Shown piece by piece: positions 50,501 to 63,210 of a DNA stretch of 64,000 nt. The DNA comes from Balanoglossus misakiensis. Its lineage: Eukaryota > Hemichordata. Position numbers and translations under genes: made by a program. The DNA lies in contig CM082586.2 of assembly GCA_040954595.2 (NCBI GenBank), forward strand, positions 10,044,001 to 10,108,000, read 5' to 3'. Within the stretch, counting starts at the first letter, position 1; every line of letters starts with the position of its first letter. The notes under the pieces were generated by a model. The model was not told the origin of the DNA, ran no database searches, and was given only the letters and a program-made list of their open reading frames with translations.

Positions 50501-53500
50501 CAAATTTTCGACTTCGCAAAATCTCAAAATTTCGTCAATTTTTGAAAAAATCAGGGGTAAAAATCATCAAAAAATGACAAATTTTCGTCTTTGCTAAATC
50601 TCAATATTTCGTCGGTTTTTGAAAAATAATATGGGTGAAAATCATCAAAAAATGACAAATTTTCGACTTTGCAAAATCTCACAATTTCGTCGATTTTTGA
50701 AAAAAATCATGGGTGAAAATCATCAAAAAATGACAAATTATCGACTTTGCAAAATCTCAAAATTTCGTCGATTTTGAAAAAAACCATTGGGGGAAAATCA
50801 TCAAAAAATGACAAATTATCGACTTTGCAAAATCTCAAAATTTCGTCCATTTTAAAAAAAAAACATGGGGGAAAATCATCAAAAATGACAAATTTTCGAC
50901 TTTGCAAAATCTCAAAATTTCGTCGATTTTGAAAAAAAACATTGGGGGAAAATCATCAAAAAATGACAAATTATCGACTTTGCACAATCTCACAATTTCG
51001 TCGATTTTTGAAAAAAATCATGGGTGAAAATCATCAAAAAATTACAAATTTTCGACTTTGCAAAATCTCAACATTTCGTCGATTTTTGAAAAAAATCATG
51101 GGTGAAAATCATCAAAAAATGAAAAATTTTCGACTTTGCAAAATCTCACAATTTCGTCGATTTTTGAAAAAAATCATGGGTGAAAATCATCAAAAAATTA
51201 CAAATTTTCGACTTTGCAAAATCTCAACATTTCGTCGATTTTTGAAAAAAATCATGGGTGAAAATCATCAAAAAATGACAAATTTTCGACTTTGCAAAAT
51301 CTCAAAATTTCGTCGATTTTGAAAAAAATCATAGGTTCGTCGATTTAAAAAAAAAACATGGGTGAAAATCATCAAAAAATGACAAATTTTCGACTTTGCA
51401 AAATCTCACAATTTCGTCGATTTTTGAAAAAAATCATGGGAGAAAATCATCAAAAAATGACAAATTTTCGACTTTGCAAAATCTCAACATTTCGTCGATT
51501 TTTGAAAAAAATCATGGGTGAAAATCATCAAAAAATGACAAATTTTCGACTTTGCAAAATCTCAAAATTTCGTCCATTTTAAAAAAAAAACATGGGGGAA
51601 AATCATCAAAAAATGAGAATATTTTCGACTTTGCAAAATCTCAAAATTTCGTCGATTTTGAAAAAAATCATAGGTTCGTCGATTTAAAAAAAACATGGGT
51701 GAAAATCATCAAAAAATGACAAATTTTCGACTTTGCAAAATCTCATAATTTCGTCGATTTTTGAAAAAAATCATGGGAGAAAATCATCAAAAAATGACAA
51801 ATTTTCGACTTTGCAAAATCTCAACATTTCGTCGATTTTTGAAAAAAATCATGGGTGAAAATCATCAAAAAATGACAAATTTTCGACTTTGCAAAATCTC
51901 AAAATTTCGTCGATTTTTGAAAAAAAATCATGGGTGTAAATCATCAAAAAATGACAAATTTTCGTCTTTGCAAAATCTCAAAATTTCGTCCATTTTTGAA
52001 TAAAAATCATGGGTGAAAATCATCAAAAAATGACACATTTTCGACTTTGCAAAATCTAAAAATTTCGTCGATTTTTGAAAAAAATCATGGTTGAAAATCA
52101 TCAAAAAATGACAAAATTTTCGACTTTGTAAAATCACAAAATTTCGTCGATTTTGAAAAAAATCATAGGTTCGTCGATTTCTAAAAAAAAACATTGGTGA
52201 AAATCATCAAAAAATGACAAATTTTCGACTTTGCAAAATCTCAAAATTTCGTCGATTTTTGAAAAAAATCATGGGTGAAAATCATCAAAAAATGACAAAT
52301 TTTCGACTTCGCAAAATCTCAAAATTTCGTCAATTTTTGAAAAAATCAGGGGTAAAAATCATCAAAAAATGACAAATTTTCGTCTTTGCTAAATCTCAAA
52401 ATTTCGTCGGTTTTTGAAAAATAATATGGGTGAAAATCATCAAAAAATGACAAATTATCGACTTTGCACAATCTCACAATTTCGTCGATTTTTGAAAAAA
52501 ATCATGGGTGAAAATCATCAAAAAATTACAAATTTTCGACTTTGCAAAATCTCAACATTTCGTCGATTTTTGAAAAAAATCATGGGTGAAAATCATCAAA
52601 AAATGACAAATTTTCGACTTTGCAAAATCTCACAATTTCGTCGATTTTTGAAAAAAATCATGGGTGAAAATCATCAAAAAATTACAAATTTTCGTTTTTG
52701 CAAAATCTCAACATTTCGTCGATTTTTGAAAAAAATCATGGGTGAAAATCATCAAAAAATGACAAATTTTCGACTTTGCAAAATCTCAAAATTTCGTCGA
52801 TTTTGAAAAAAATCATAGGTTCGTCGATTTAAAAAAAAAACATGGGTGAAAATCATCAAAAAATGACAAATTTTCGACTTTGCAAAATCTCACAATTTCG
52901 TCGATTTTTGAAAAAAATCATGGGAGAAAATCATCAAAAAATGACAAATTTTCGACTTTGCAAAATCTCAAAATTTCGTCCATTTTAAAAAAAAAACATG
53001 GGGGAAAATCATCAAAAAATGAGAATATTTTCGACTTTGCAAAATCTCAAAATTTCGTCGATTTTGAAAAAAATCATAGGTTCGTCGATTTAAAAAAAAA
53101 ACATGGGTGAAAATCATCAAAAAATGACAAATTTTCGACTTTGCAAAATCTCACAATTTCGTCGATTTTTGAAAAAAATCATGGGAGAAAATCATCAAAA
53201 AATGACAAATTTTCGACTTTGCAAAATCTCAACATTTCGTCGATTTTTGAAAAAAATCATGGGTGAAAATCATCAAAAAATGACAAATTTTCGACTTTGC
53301 AAAATCTCAAAATTTCGTCGATTTTTGAAAAAAAATCATGGGTGTAAATCATCAAAAAATGACAAATTTTCGTCTTTGCAAAATCTCAAAATTTCGTCCA
53401 TTTTTGAATAAAAATCATGGGTGAAAATCATCAAAAAATGACACATTTTCGACTTTGCAAAATCTAAAAATTTCGTCGATTTTTGAAAAAAATCATGGTT

Positions 53501-55306
53501 GAAAATCATCAAAAAATGACAAAATTTTCGACTTTGTAAAATCACAAAATTTCGTCGATTTTGAAAAAAATCATAGGTTCGTCGATTTCTAAAAAAAAAC
53601 ATGGGTGAAAATCATCAAAAAATGACAAATTTTCGACTTCGCAAAATCTCAAAATTTCGTCAATTTTTGAAAAAATCAGGGGTAAAAATCATCAAAAAAT
53701 GACAAATTTTCGTCTTTGCTAAATCTCAAAATTTCGTCGGTTTTTGAAAAATAATATGGGTGAAAATCATCAAAAAATGACAAATTTTCGACTTTGCAAA
53801 ATCTCAACATTTCGTCGATTTTTGAAAAAAATCATGGGTGAAAATCATCAAAAAATGACAAATTTTCGACTTTGCAAAATCTCAAAATTTCGTCCATTTT
53901 AAAAAAAAAACATGGGGGAAAATCATCAAAAAATGAGAAAATTTTCGACTTTGCAAAATCTCAAAATTTCGTCGATTTTGAAAAAAATCATAGGTTCGTC
54001 GATTTAAAAAAAAAAACATGGGTGAAAATCATCAAAAAATGACAAATTTTCGACTTTGCAAAATCTCACAATTTCGTCGATTTTTGAAAAAAATCATGGG
54101 AGAAAATCATCAAAAAATGACAAATTTTCGACTTTGCAAAATCTCAACATTTCGTCGATTTTTGAAAAAAATCATGGGTGAAAATCATCAAAAAATGACA
54201 AATTTTCGACTTTGCAAAATCTCACAATTTCGTCGATTTGTGAAAAAAATCATGGGTGAAAATCATCAAAAAATTACAAATTTTCGACTTTGCAAAATCT
54301 CAACATTTCGTCAATTTTTGAAAAAAATCATGGGTGAAAATCATCAAAAAATGACAAATTTTCGTCTTTGCAAAATCTCAAAATTTCGTCAGTTTTTGAA
54401 AAATAATATGGTTGAAAATCATCAAAAAATGACAAAATTATCGACTTTGCAAAATCTCACAATTTCGTCGATTTTTGAAAAAAAATCATGGGTGAAAATC
54501 ATCAAAAAATGACAAATTTTCGACTTTGCAAAATCTCAAAATTTCGTCCATTTAAAAAAAAAAACATGGGGGAAAATCATCAAAAAATGAGAATATTTTC
54601 GACTTTGCAAAATCTCAAAATTTCGTCGATTTTGAAAAAAATCATAGGTTCGTCGATTTAAAAAAAAAACATGGGTGAAAATCATCAAAAAATGACAAAT
54701 TTTCGACTTTGCAAAATCTCACAATTTCGTCGATTTTTGAAAAAAATCATGGGAGAAAATCATCAAAAAATGACAAATTTTCGACTTTGCAAAATCTCAA
54801 CATTTCGTCGATTTTTGAAAAAAATCATGGGTGAAAATCATCAAAAAATGACAAATTTTCGACTTTGCAAAATCTCAAAATTTCGTCGATTTTTGAAAAA
54901 AAATCATGGGTGTAAATCATCAAAAAATGACAAATTTTCGTCTTTGCAAAATCTCAAAATTTCGTCCATTTTTGAATAAAAATCATGGGTGAAAATCATC
55001 AAAAAATGACACATTTTCGACTTTGCAAAATCTAAAAATTTCGTCGATTTTTGAAAAAAATCATGGTTGAAAATCATCAAAAAATGACAAAATTTTCGAC
55101 TTTGTAAAATCACAAAATTTCGTCGATTTTGAAAAAAATCATAGGTTCGTCGATTTCTAAAAAAAAACATTGGTGAAAATCATCAAAAAATGACAAATTT
55201 TCGACTTTGCAAAATCTCAAAATTTCGTCGATTTTTGAAAAAAATCATGGGTGAAAATCATCAAAAAATGACAAATTTTCGACTTCGCAAAATCTCAAAA
55301 TTTCGT
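44521..55306 (+). repeat. 10.8 kb segment, copy 2 (about 10,786 bp)
   Basis: The second tandem copy. It lacks one monomer (77 bp) present in copy 1 at about 35,496-35,572: at 46,349 the short unit GGTTCGTCGATTT runs straight into TTGAAAAAAATC. Away from that and the 39.7-40.6 kb differences, I saw almost no divergence from copy 1, including shared private variants such as CGATTATGAAAA (46,323), CATTTCATTGATTTTT (46,732), GAAAACAAACATTGG (47,532) and TTCGTTTTTGC (52,692). Confidence 0.85.
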
Positions 55307-57299
55307 CAATTTTTGAAAAAATCAGGGGTAAAAATCATCAAAAAATGACAAATTTTCGTCTTTGCTAAATCTCAATATTTCGTCGGTTTTTGAAAAATAA
55401 TATGGGTGAAAATCATCAAAAAATGACAAATTTTCGACTTTGCAAAATCTCAACATTTCGTCGATTTTTGAAAAAAATCATGGGTGAAAATCATCAAAAA
55501 ATGACAAATTTTCGACTTTGCAAAATCTCAAAATTTCGTCCATTTTAAAAAAAAAACATGGGGGAAAATCATCAAAAAATGAGAAAATTTTCGACTTTGC
55601 AAAATCTCAAAATTTCGTCGATTTTGAAAAAAATCATAGGTTCGTCGATTTAAAAAAAAAAACATGGGTGAAAATCATCAAAAAATGACAAATTTTCGAC
55701 TTTGCAAAATCTCACAATTTCGTCGATTTTTGAAAAAAATCATGGGAGAAAATCATCAAAAAATGACAAATTTTCGACTTTGCAAAATCTCAACATTTCG
55801 TCGATTTTTGAAAAAAATCATGGGTGAAAATCATCAAAAAATGACAAATTTTCGACTTTGCAAAATCTCACAATTTCGTCGATTTGTGAAAAAAATCATG
55901 GGTGAAAATCATCAAAAAATTACAAATTTTCGACTTTGCAAAATCTCAACATTTCGTCAATTTTTGAAAAAATCATGGGTGAAAATCATCAAAAAATGAC
56001 AAATTTTCGTCTTTGCAAAATCTCAAAATTTCGTCGGTTTTTGAAAAATAATATGGTTGAAAATCATCAAAAAATGACAAAATTATCGACTTTGCAAAAT
56101 CTCACAATTTCGTCGATTTTTGAAAAAAAATCATGGGTGAAAATCATCAAAAAATGACAAATTTTCGACTTTGCAAAATCTCAAAATTTCGTCCATTTTA
56201 AAAAAAAAACATGGGGGAAAATCATCAAAAAATGAGAAAATTTTCGACTTTGCAAAATCTCAACATTTCGTCGATTTTTGAAAAAAATCATGGGTGAAAA
56301 TCATCAAAAAATTACAAATTTTCGACTTTGCAAAATCTCAACATTTCGTCGATTTTTGAAAAAAATCATGGGTGAAAATCATCAAAAAATGACAAATTTT
56401 CGACTTTGCAAAATCTCAAAATTTCGTCCATTTTAAAAAAAAAACATGGGGGAAAATCATCAAAAAATGAGAAAATTTTCGACTTTGCAAAATCTCAACA
56501 TTTCGTCGATTTTTGAAAAAAATCATGGGTGAAAATCATCAAAAAATTACAAATTTTCGACTTTGCAAAATCTCAACATTTCGTCGATTTTTGAAAAAAA
56601 TCATGGGTGAAAATCATCAAAAAATGACAAATTTTCGACTTTGCAAAATCTCAAAATTTCGTCAATTTTTGAAAAAATCATGGGTGAAAATCATCAAAAA
56701 ATGACAAATTTTCGACTTTGCAAAATCTCAAAATTTCGTCCATTTTAAAAAAAAAACATGGGGGAAAATCATCAAAAAATGAGAATATTTTCGACTTTGC
56801 AAAATCTCAAAATTTCGTCGATTTTGAAAAAAATCATAGGTTCGTCGATTTAAAAAAAAAACATGGGTGAAAATCATCAAAAAATGACAAATTTTCGACT
56901 TTGCAAAATCTAAAAATTTCGTCGATTTTTGAAAAAAATCATGGTTGAAAATCATCAAAAAATGACAAAATTTTCGACTTTGTAAAATCACAAAATTTCG
57001 TCGATTTTGAAAAAAATCATAGGTTCGTCGATTTCTAAAAAAAAACATTGGTGAAAATCATCAAAAAATGACAAATTTTCGACTTTGCAAAATCTCAAAA
57101 TTTCGTCGATTTTTGAAAAAAATCATGGGTGAAAATCATCAAAAAATGACAAATTTTCGACTTCGCAAAATCTCAAAATTTCGTCAATTTTTGAAAAAAT
57201 CAGGGGTAAAAATCATCAAAAAATGACAAATTTTCGTCTTTGCTAAATCTCAAAATTTCGTCGGTTTTTGAAAAATAATATGGGTGAAAATCATCAAAA
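55307..57299 (+). repeat. Domain 3 block X', counterpart of 31.6-33.6 kb
   Basis: This block follows X at an offset of 23,681 bp. It then gains about 235 bp (offset 23,916 at 56,513) and loses about 236 bp (offset 23,680 at 56,728). Both steps are three monomer lengths. The gain shows as a repeated group with GAGAAAATTTTCG followed by CAACATTTCG units at 56,230 and 56,470. Confidence 0.7.
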
Positions 57300-60200
57300 A
57301 ATGACAAATTTTCGACTTTGCAAAATCTCAAAATTTCGTCCATTTTAAAAAAAAAACATGGGTGAAAATCATCAAAAAATGAGAAAATTTTCGACTTTGC
57401 AAAATCTCAAAATTTCGTCGATTTTGAAAAAAATCATAGGTTCGTCGATTTAAAAAAAAAAACATGGGTGAAAATCATCAAAAAATGACAAATTTTCGAC
57501 TTTGCAAAATCTCACAATTTCGTCGATTTTTGAAAAAAATCATGGGAGAAAATCATCAAAAAATGACAAATTTTCGACTTTGCAAAATCTCAACATTTCG
57601 TCGATTTTTGAAAAAAATCATGGGTGAAAATCATCAAAAAATGACAAATTTTCGACTTTGCAAAATCTCACAATTTCGTCGATTTTTGAAAAAAATCATA
57701 GGTTCGTCGATTTAAAAAAAAAAACATGGGTGAAAATCATCAAAAAATGACAAATTTTCGACTTTGCAAAATCTCACAATTTCGTCGATTTTTGAAAAAA
57801 ATCATGGGAGAAAATCATCAAAAAATGACAAATTTTCGACTTTGCAAAATCTCAACATTTCGTCGATTTTTGAAAAAAATCATGGGTGAAAATCATCAAA
57901 AAATGACAAATTTTCGACTTTGCAAAATCTCACAATTTCGTCGATTTTTGAAAAAAATCATGGGTGAAAATCATCAAAAAATTACAAATTTTCGACTTTG
58001 CAAAATCTCAACATTTCGTCAATTTTTGAAAAAATCATGGGTGAAAATCATCAAAAAATGACAAATTTTCGTCTTTGCAAAATCTCCAAATCTCGTCGGT
58101 TTTTGAAAAATAATATGGTTGAAAATCATCAAAAAATGACAAAATTATCGACTTTGCAAAATCTCACAATTTCGTCGATTTTTGAAAAAAAATCATGGGT
58201 GAAAATCATCAAAAAATGACAAATTTTCGACTTTGCAAAATCTCAAAATTTCGTCCATTTTAAAAAAAAAACATGGGGGAAAATCATCAAAAAATGAGAA
58301 AATTTTCGACTTTGCAAAATCTCAAAATTTCGTCGATTTTGAAAAAAATCATAGGTTCGTCGATTTAAAAAAAAAAACATGGGTGAAAATCATCAAAAAA
58401 TGACAAATTTTCGACTTTGCAAAATCTCACAATTTCGTCGATTTTTGAAAAAAATCATGGGAGAAAATCATCAAAAAATGACAAATTTTCGACTTTGCAA
58501 AATCTCAACATTTCGTCGATTTTTGAAAAAAATCATGGGTGAAAATCATCAAAAAATGACAAATTTTCGACTTTGCAAAATCTCAAAATTTCGTCGATTT
58601 TTGAAAAAAATCATGGGTGTAAATCATCAAAAAATGACAAATTTTCGTCTTTGCAAAATCTCAAAATTTCGTCCATTTTTGAATAAAAATCATGGGTGAA
58701 AATCATCAAAAAATGACACATTTTCGACTTTGCAAAATCTAAAAATTTCGTCGATTTTTGAAAAAAATCATGGTTGAAAATCATCAAAAAATGACAAAAT
58801 TTTCGACTTTGTAAAATCACAAAATTTCGTCGATTTTGAAAAAAATCATAGGTTCGTCGATTTCTAAAAAAAAACATGGGTGAAAATCATCAAAAAATGA
58901 CAAATTTTCGACTTTGCAAAATCTCAAAATTTCGTCGATTTTTGAAAAAAATCATGGGTGAAAATCATCAAAAAATGACAAATTTTCGACTTCGCAAAAT
59001 CTCAAAATTTCGTCAATTTTTGAAAAAATCAGGGGTAAAAATCATCAAAAAATGACAAATTTTCGTCTTTGCTAAATCTCAAAATTTCGTCGGTTTTTGA
59101 AAAATAATATGGGTGAAAATCATCAAAAAATGACAAATTTTCGACTTTGCAAAATCTCAACATTTCGTCGATTTTTGAAAAAAATCATGGGTGAAAATCA
59201 TCAAAAAATGACAAATTTTCGACTTTGCAAAATCTCAAAATTTCGTCCATTTTAAAAAAAAAACATTGGGGAAAATCATCAAAAAATGAGAAAATTTTCG
59301 ACTTTGCAAAATCTCAAAATTTCGTCGATTTTGAAAAAAATCATAGGTTCGTCGATTTAAAAAAAAAAACATGGGTGAAAATCATCAAAAAATGACAAAT
59401 TTTCGACTTTGCAAAATCTCAACATTTCGTCGATTTTTGAAAAAAATCATGGGTGAAAATCATCAAAAAATGACAAATTATCGACTTTGCAAAATCTCAC
59501 AATTTCGTCGATTTTTGAAAAAAATCATGGGTGAAAATCATCAAAAAATTACAAATTTTCGACTTTGCAAAATCTCAACATTTCGTCGATTTTTTAAAAA
59601 AATCATGGGTGAAAATCATCAAAAAATGACAAATTTTCGACTTTGCAAAATCTCAAAATTTCGTCAATTTTTGAAAAAAATCATGGGTGAAAATCATCAA
59701 AAAATGACAAATTTTCGACCTTTCAAAATCTCAAAATTTCGTCAATTTTTGAAAAAAATCATGGGTGAAAATCATCAAAAAATGACAAATTTTCGACTTT
59801 GCAAAATCTCAACATTTCATCGATTTTTGAAAAAAAATCATGGTTGAAAATCATCAAAAAATGACAACTTTTCGTCTTTGCAAAATCTCAAAATTTCGTC
59901 CATTTTTGAATAAAAATCATGGGTGAAAATCATCAAAAAATGACACATTTTTGACTTTGCAAAATCTAAAAATTTCGTCGATTTTTGAAAAAAATCATGG
60001 GTGATAATCATCAAAAAATGACAAATTATCGACTTTGCAAAATCTCAAAATTTCGTCGATTTTGAAAAAAACCATTGGGGGAAAATCATCAAAAAATGAC
60101 AAATTATCGACTTTGCAAAATCTCAAAATTTCGTCCATTTTAAAAAAAAAACATGGGGGAAAATCATCAAAAAATGACAAATTTTCGACTTTGCAAAATC

Positions 60201-61535
60201 TCAACATTTCATCGATTTTTGAAAAAAATCATGGGTGAAAATCATCAAAAAATGACAAATTTTCGTCTATGCAAAATCTCAAAATTTCGTCGGTTTTTGA
60301 AAAATAATATGGTTGAAAATCATCAAAAAATGACAAAATTATCGACTTTGCAAAATCTCACAATTTCGTCGATTTTTGAAAAAAAATCATGGGTGAAAAT
60401 CATCAAAAAATTACAAATTTTCGACTTTGCAAAATCTCAACATTTCGTCGATTTTTGAAAAAAATCATGGGTGAAAATCATCAAAAAATGACAAATTTTC
60501 GACTTTGCAAAATCTCAAAATTTCGTCCATTTTAAAAAAAAAACATGGGGGAAAATCATCAAAAAATGAGAAAATTTTCGACTTTGCAAAATCTCAAAAT
60601 TTCGTCGATTTTGAAAAAAAACATTGGGGGAAAATCATCAAAAAATGACAAATTATCGACTTTGCAAAATCTCACAATTTCGTCGATTTTTGAAAAAAAT
60701 CATGGGTGAAAATCATCAAAAAATTACAAATTTTCGACTTTGCAAAATCTCAACATTTCGTCGATTTTTGAAAAAAATCATGGGTGAAAATCATCAAAAA
60801 ATTACAAATTTTCGACTTTGCAAAATCTCAACATTTCGTCGATTTTTGAAAAAAATCATGGGTGAAAATCATCAAAAAATGACAAATTTTCGACTTTGCA
60901 AAATCTCAAAATTTCGTCAATTTTTGAAAAAATCATGGGTGAAAATCATCAAAAAATGACAAATTTTCGTCTATGCAAAATCTCAAAATTTCGTCGGTTT
61001 TTGAAAAATAATATGGTTGAAAATCATCAAAAAATGACAAAATTATCGACTTTGCAAAATCTCAACATTTCGTCGATTTTTGAAAAAAATCATGGGTGAA
61101 AATCATCAAAAAATGACAAATTTTCGACTTTGCAAAATCTCAAAATTTCGTCGATTTTGAAAAAAATCATAGGTTCGTCGATTTAAAAAAAAAACATGGG
61201 TGAAAATCATCAAAAAATGACAAATTTTCGACTTTGCAAAATCTCACAATTTCGTCGATTTTTGAAAAAAATCATGGGAGAAAATCATCAAAAAATGACA
61301 AATTTTCGACTTTGCAAAATCTCAACATTTCGTCGATTTTTGAAAAAAATCATGGGTGAAAATCATCAAAAAATGACAAATTTTCGACTTTGCAAAATCT
61401 CAACATTTCGTCGATTTTTGAAAAAAATCATGGGTGAAAATCATCAAAAAATGACAAATTTTCGACTTTGCAAAATCTCAAAATTTCGTCGATTTTGAAA
61501 AAAATCATAGGTTCGTCGTTTTTTTTAAAAAAAAA
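57300..61535 (+). repeat. Third, partial and more diverged copy of the 10.8 kb segment's start
   Basis: This stretch follows 33,7xx-37,670 of copy 1 at an offset of 23,863-23,866 bp, ending at the T8A9 run at 61,519-61,535. It has one monomer fewer near 57,300 and a 262 bp duplication (unit starts 57,464 and 57,726). Where copies 1 and 2 share CGATTATGAAAA, CATTTCATTG, a five-A ATCAAAAATGAC and GAAAACAAAC, this copy has the standard form. It is therefore an earlier branch. Confidence 0.75.
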
Positions 61536-62110
61536 CATGGGTGAAAATCATCAAAAAATGACAAATTTTTGACTTTGCAAAATCTCACAATTTCGTCGAT
61601 TTTTGAAAAAAATCATGGGTGAAAATCATCAAAAAATGACAAATTTTCGACTTTGCAAAATCTCAAAATTTCGTCCATTTTAAAAAAAAAACATGGGGGA
61701 AAATCATCAAAAAATGACAAATTTTCGACTTTGCAAAATCTCAAAATTTCGTCGATTTTGAAAAAAACCATTGGGGGAAAATCATCAAAAAATGACAAAT
61801 TTTCGACTTTGCAAAATCTCAAAATTTCGTCAATTTTTGAAAAAATCATGGGTGAAAATCATCAAAAAATTACAAATTTTCGTCTATGCAAAATCTCAAA
61901 ATTTCGTCGGTTTTTGAAAAATAATATGGTTGAAAATCATCAAAAAATGACAAAATTATCGACTTTGCAAAATCTCAACATTTCGTCGATTTTTGAAAAA
62001 AATCATGGGTGAAAATCATCAAAATATGACAAATTTTCGACTTTGCAAAATCTCAAAATTTCGTCGATTTTGAAAAAAATCATAGGTTCGTCGATTTAAA
62101 AAAAAAAAAC
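61196..62110 (+). repeat. Terminal block R1 (915 bp)
   Basis: First of three terminal repeats whose unit starts lie at 61,196, 62,111 and 63,211. It overlaps the end of the third copy. It contains CACAATTTCG, CAACATTTCG (twice), a short CATAGGTTCG unit with a T8A9 run, an AATTTTTGAC unit, a CCATTTTAAAAA unit and a CCATTGGGGG unit. Confidence 0.75.
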
Positions 62111-63210
62111 ATGGGTGAAAATCATCAAAAAATGACAAATTTTCGACTTTGCAAAATCTCACAATTTCGTCGATTTTTGAAAAAAATCATGGGAGAAAAT
62201 CATCAAAAAATGACAAATTTTCGACTTTGCAAAATCTCAACATTTCGTCGATTTTTGAAAAAAATCATGGGTGAAAATCATCAAAAAATGACAAATTTTC
62301 GACTTTGCAAAATCTCAACATTTCGTCGATTTTTGAAAAAAATCATGGGTGAAAATCATCAAAAAATGACAAATTTTCGACTTTGCAAAATCTCAAAATT
62401 TCGTCGATTTTGAAAAAAATCATAGGTTCGTCGTTTTTTTAAAAAAAAAACATGGGTGAAAATCATCAAAAAATGACAAATTTTTGACTTTGCAAAATCT
62501 CACAATTTCGTCGATTTTTGAAAAAAATCATGGGTGAAAATCATCAAAAAATGACAAATTTTCGACTTTGCAAAATCTCAAAATTTCGTCCATTTTAAAA
62601 AAAAAACATGGGGGAAAATCATCAAAAAATGACAAATTTTCGACTTTGCAAAATCTCAAAATTTCGTCGATTTTGAAAAAAACCATTGGGGGAAAATCAT
62701 CAAAAAATGACAAATTTTCGACTTTGCAAAATCTCAAAATTTCGTCGATTTTGAAAAAAAACCATTGGGGGAAAATCATCAAAAAATTACAAATTTTCGA
62801 CTTTGCAAAATCTCAACATTTCGTCGATTTTGAAAAAAAACCATTGGGGGAAAATCATCAAAAAATTACAAATTTTCGACTTTGCAAAATCTCAACATTT
62901 CGTCGATTTTTGAAAAAAATCATGGGTGAAAATAATCAAAAAATGACAAATTTTCGACTTTGCAAAATCTCAAAATTTCGTCGATTTTGAAAAAAATCAT
63001 AGGTTCGTCGATTTTAAAAAAAAAACATGGGTGAAAATCATCAAAAAATGACAAATTTTCGACTTTGCAAAATCTCACAATTTTGTCGATTTTTGAAAAA
63101 AATCATGGGAGAAAATCATCAAAAAATGACAAATTTTCGACTTTGCAAAATCTCAAAATTTCGTCGATTTTGAAAAAAATCATAGGTTCGTCGATTTAAA
63201 AAAAAAAAAC
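62111..63210 (+). repeat. Terminal block R2 (1,100 bp)
   Basis: R2 is collinear with R1 at +915 bp through the first CCATTGGGGG unit. It then has two further CCATTGGGGG-type units (about 62,760 and 62,839) and an AAAATAATCAAAAAATG unit (about 62,931) in place of the R1 ending. The local expansion of the CCATTGGGGG unit is the main difference. Confidence 0.75.
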
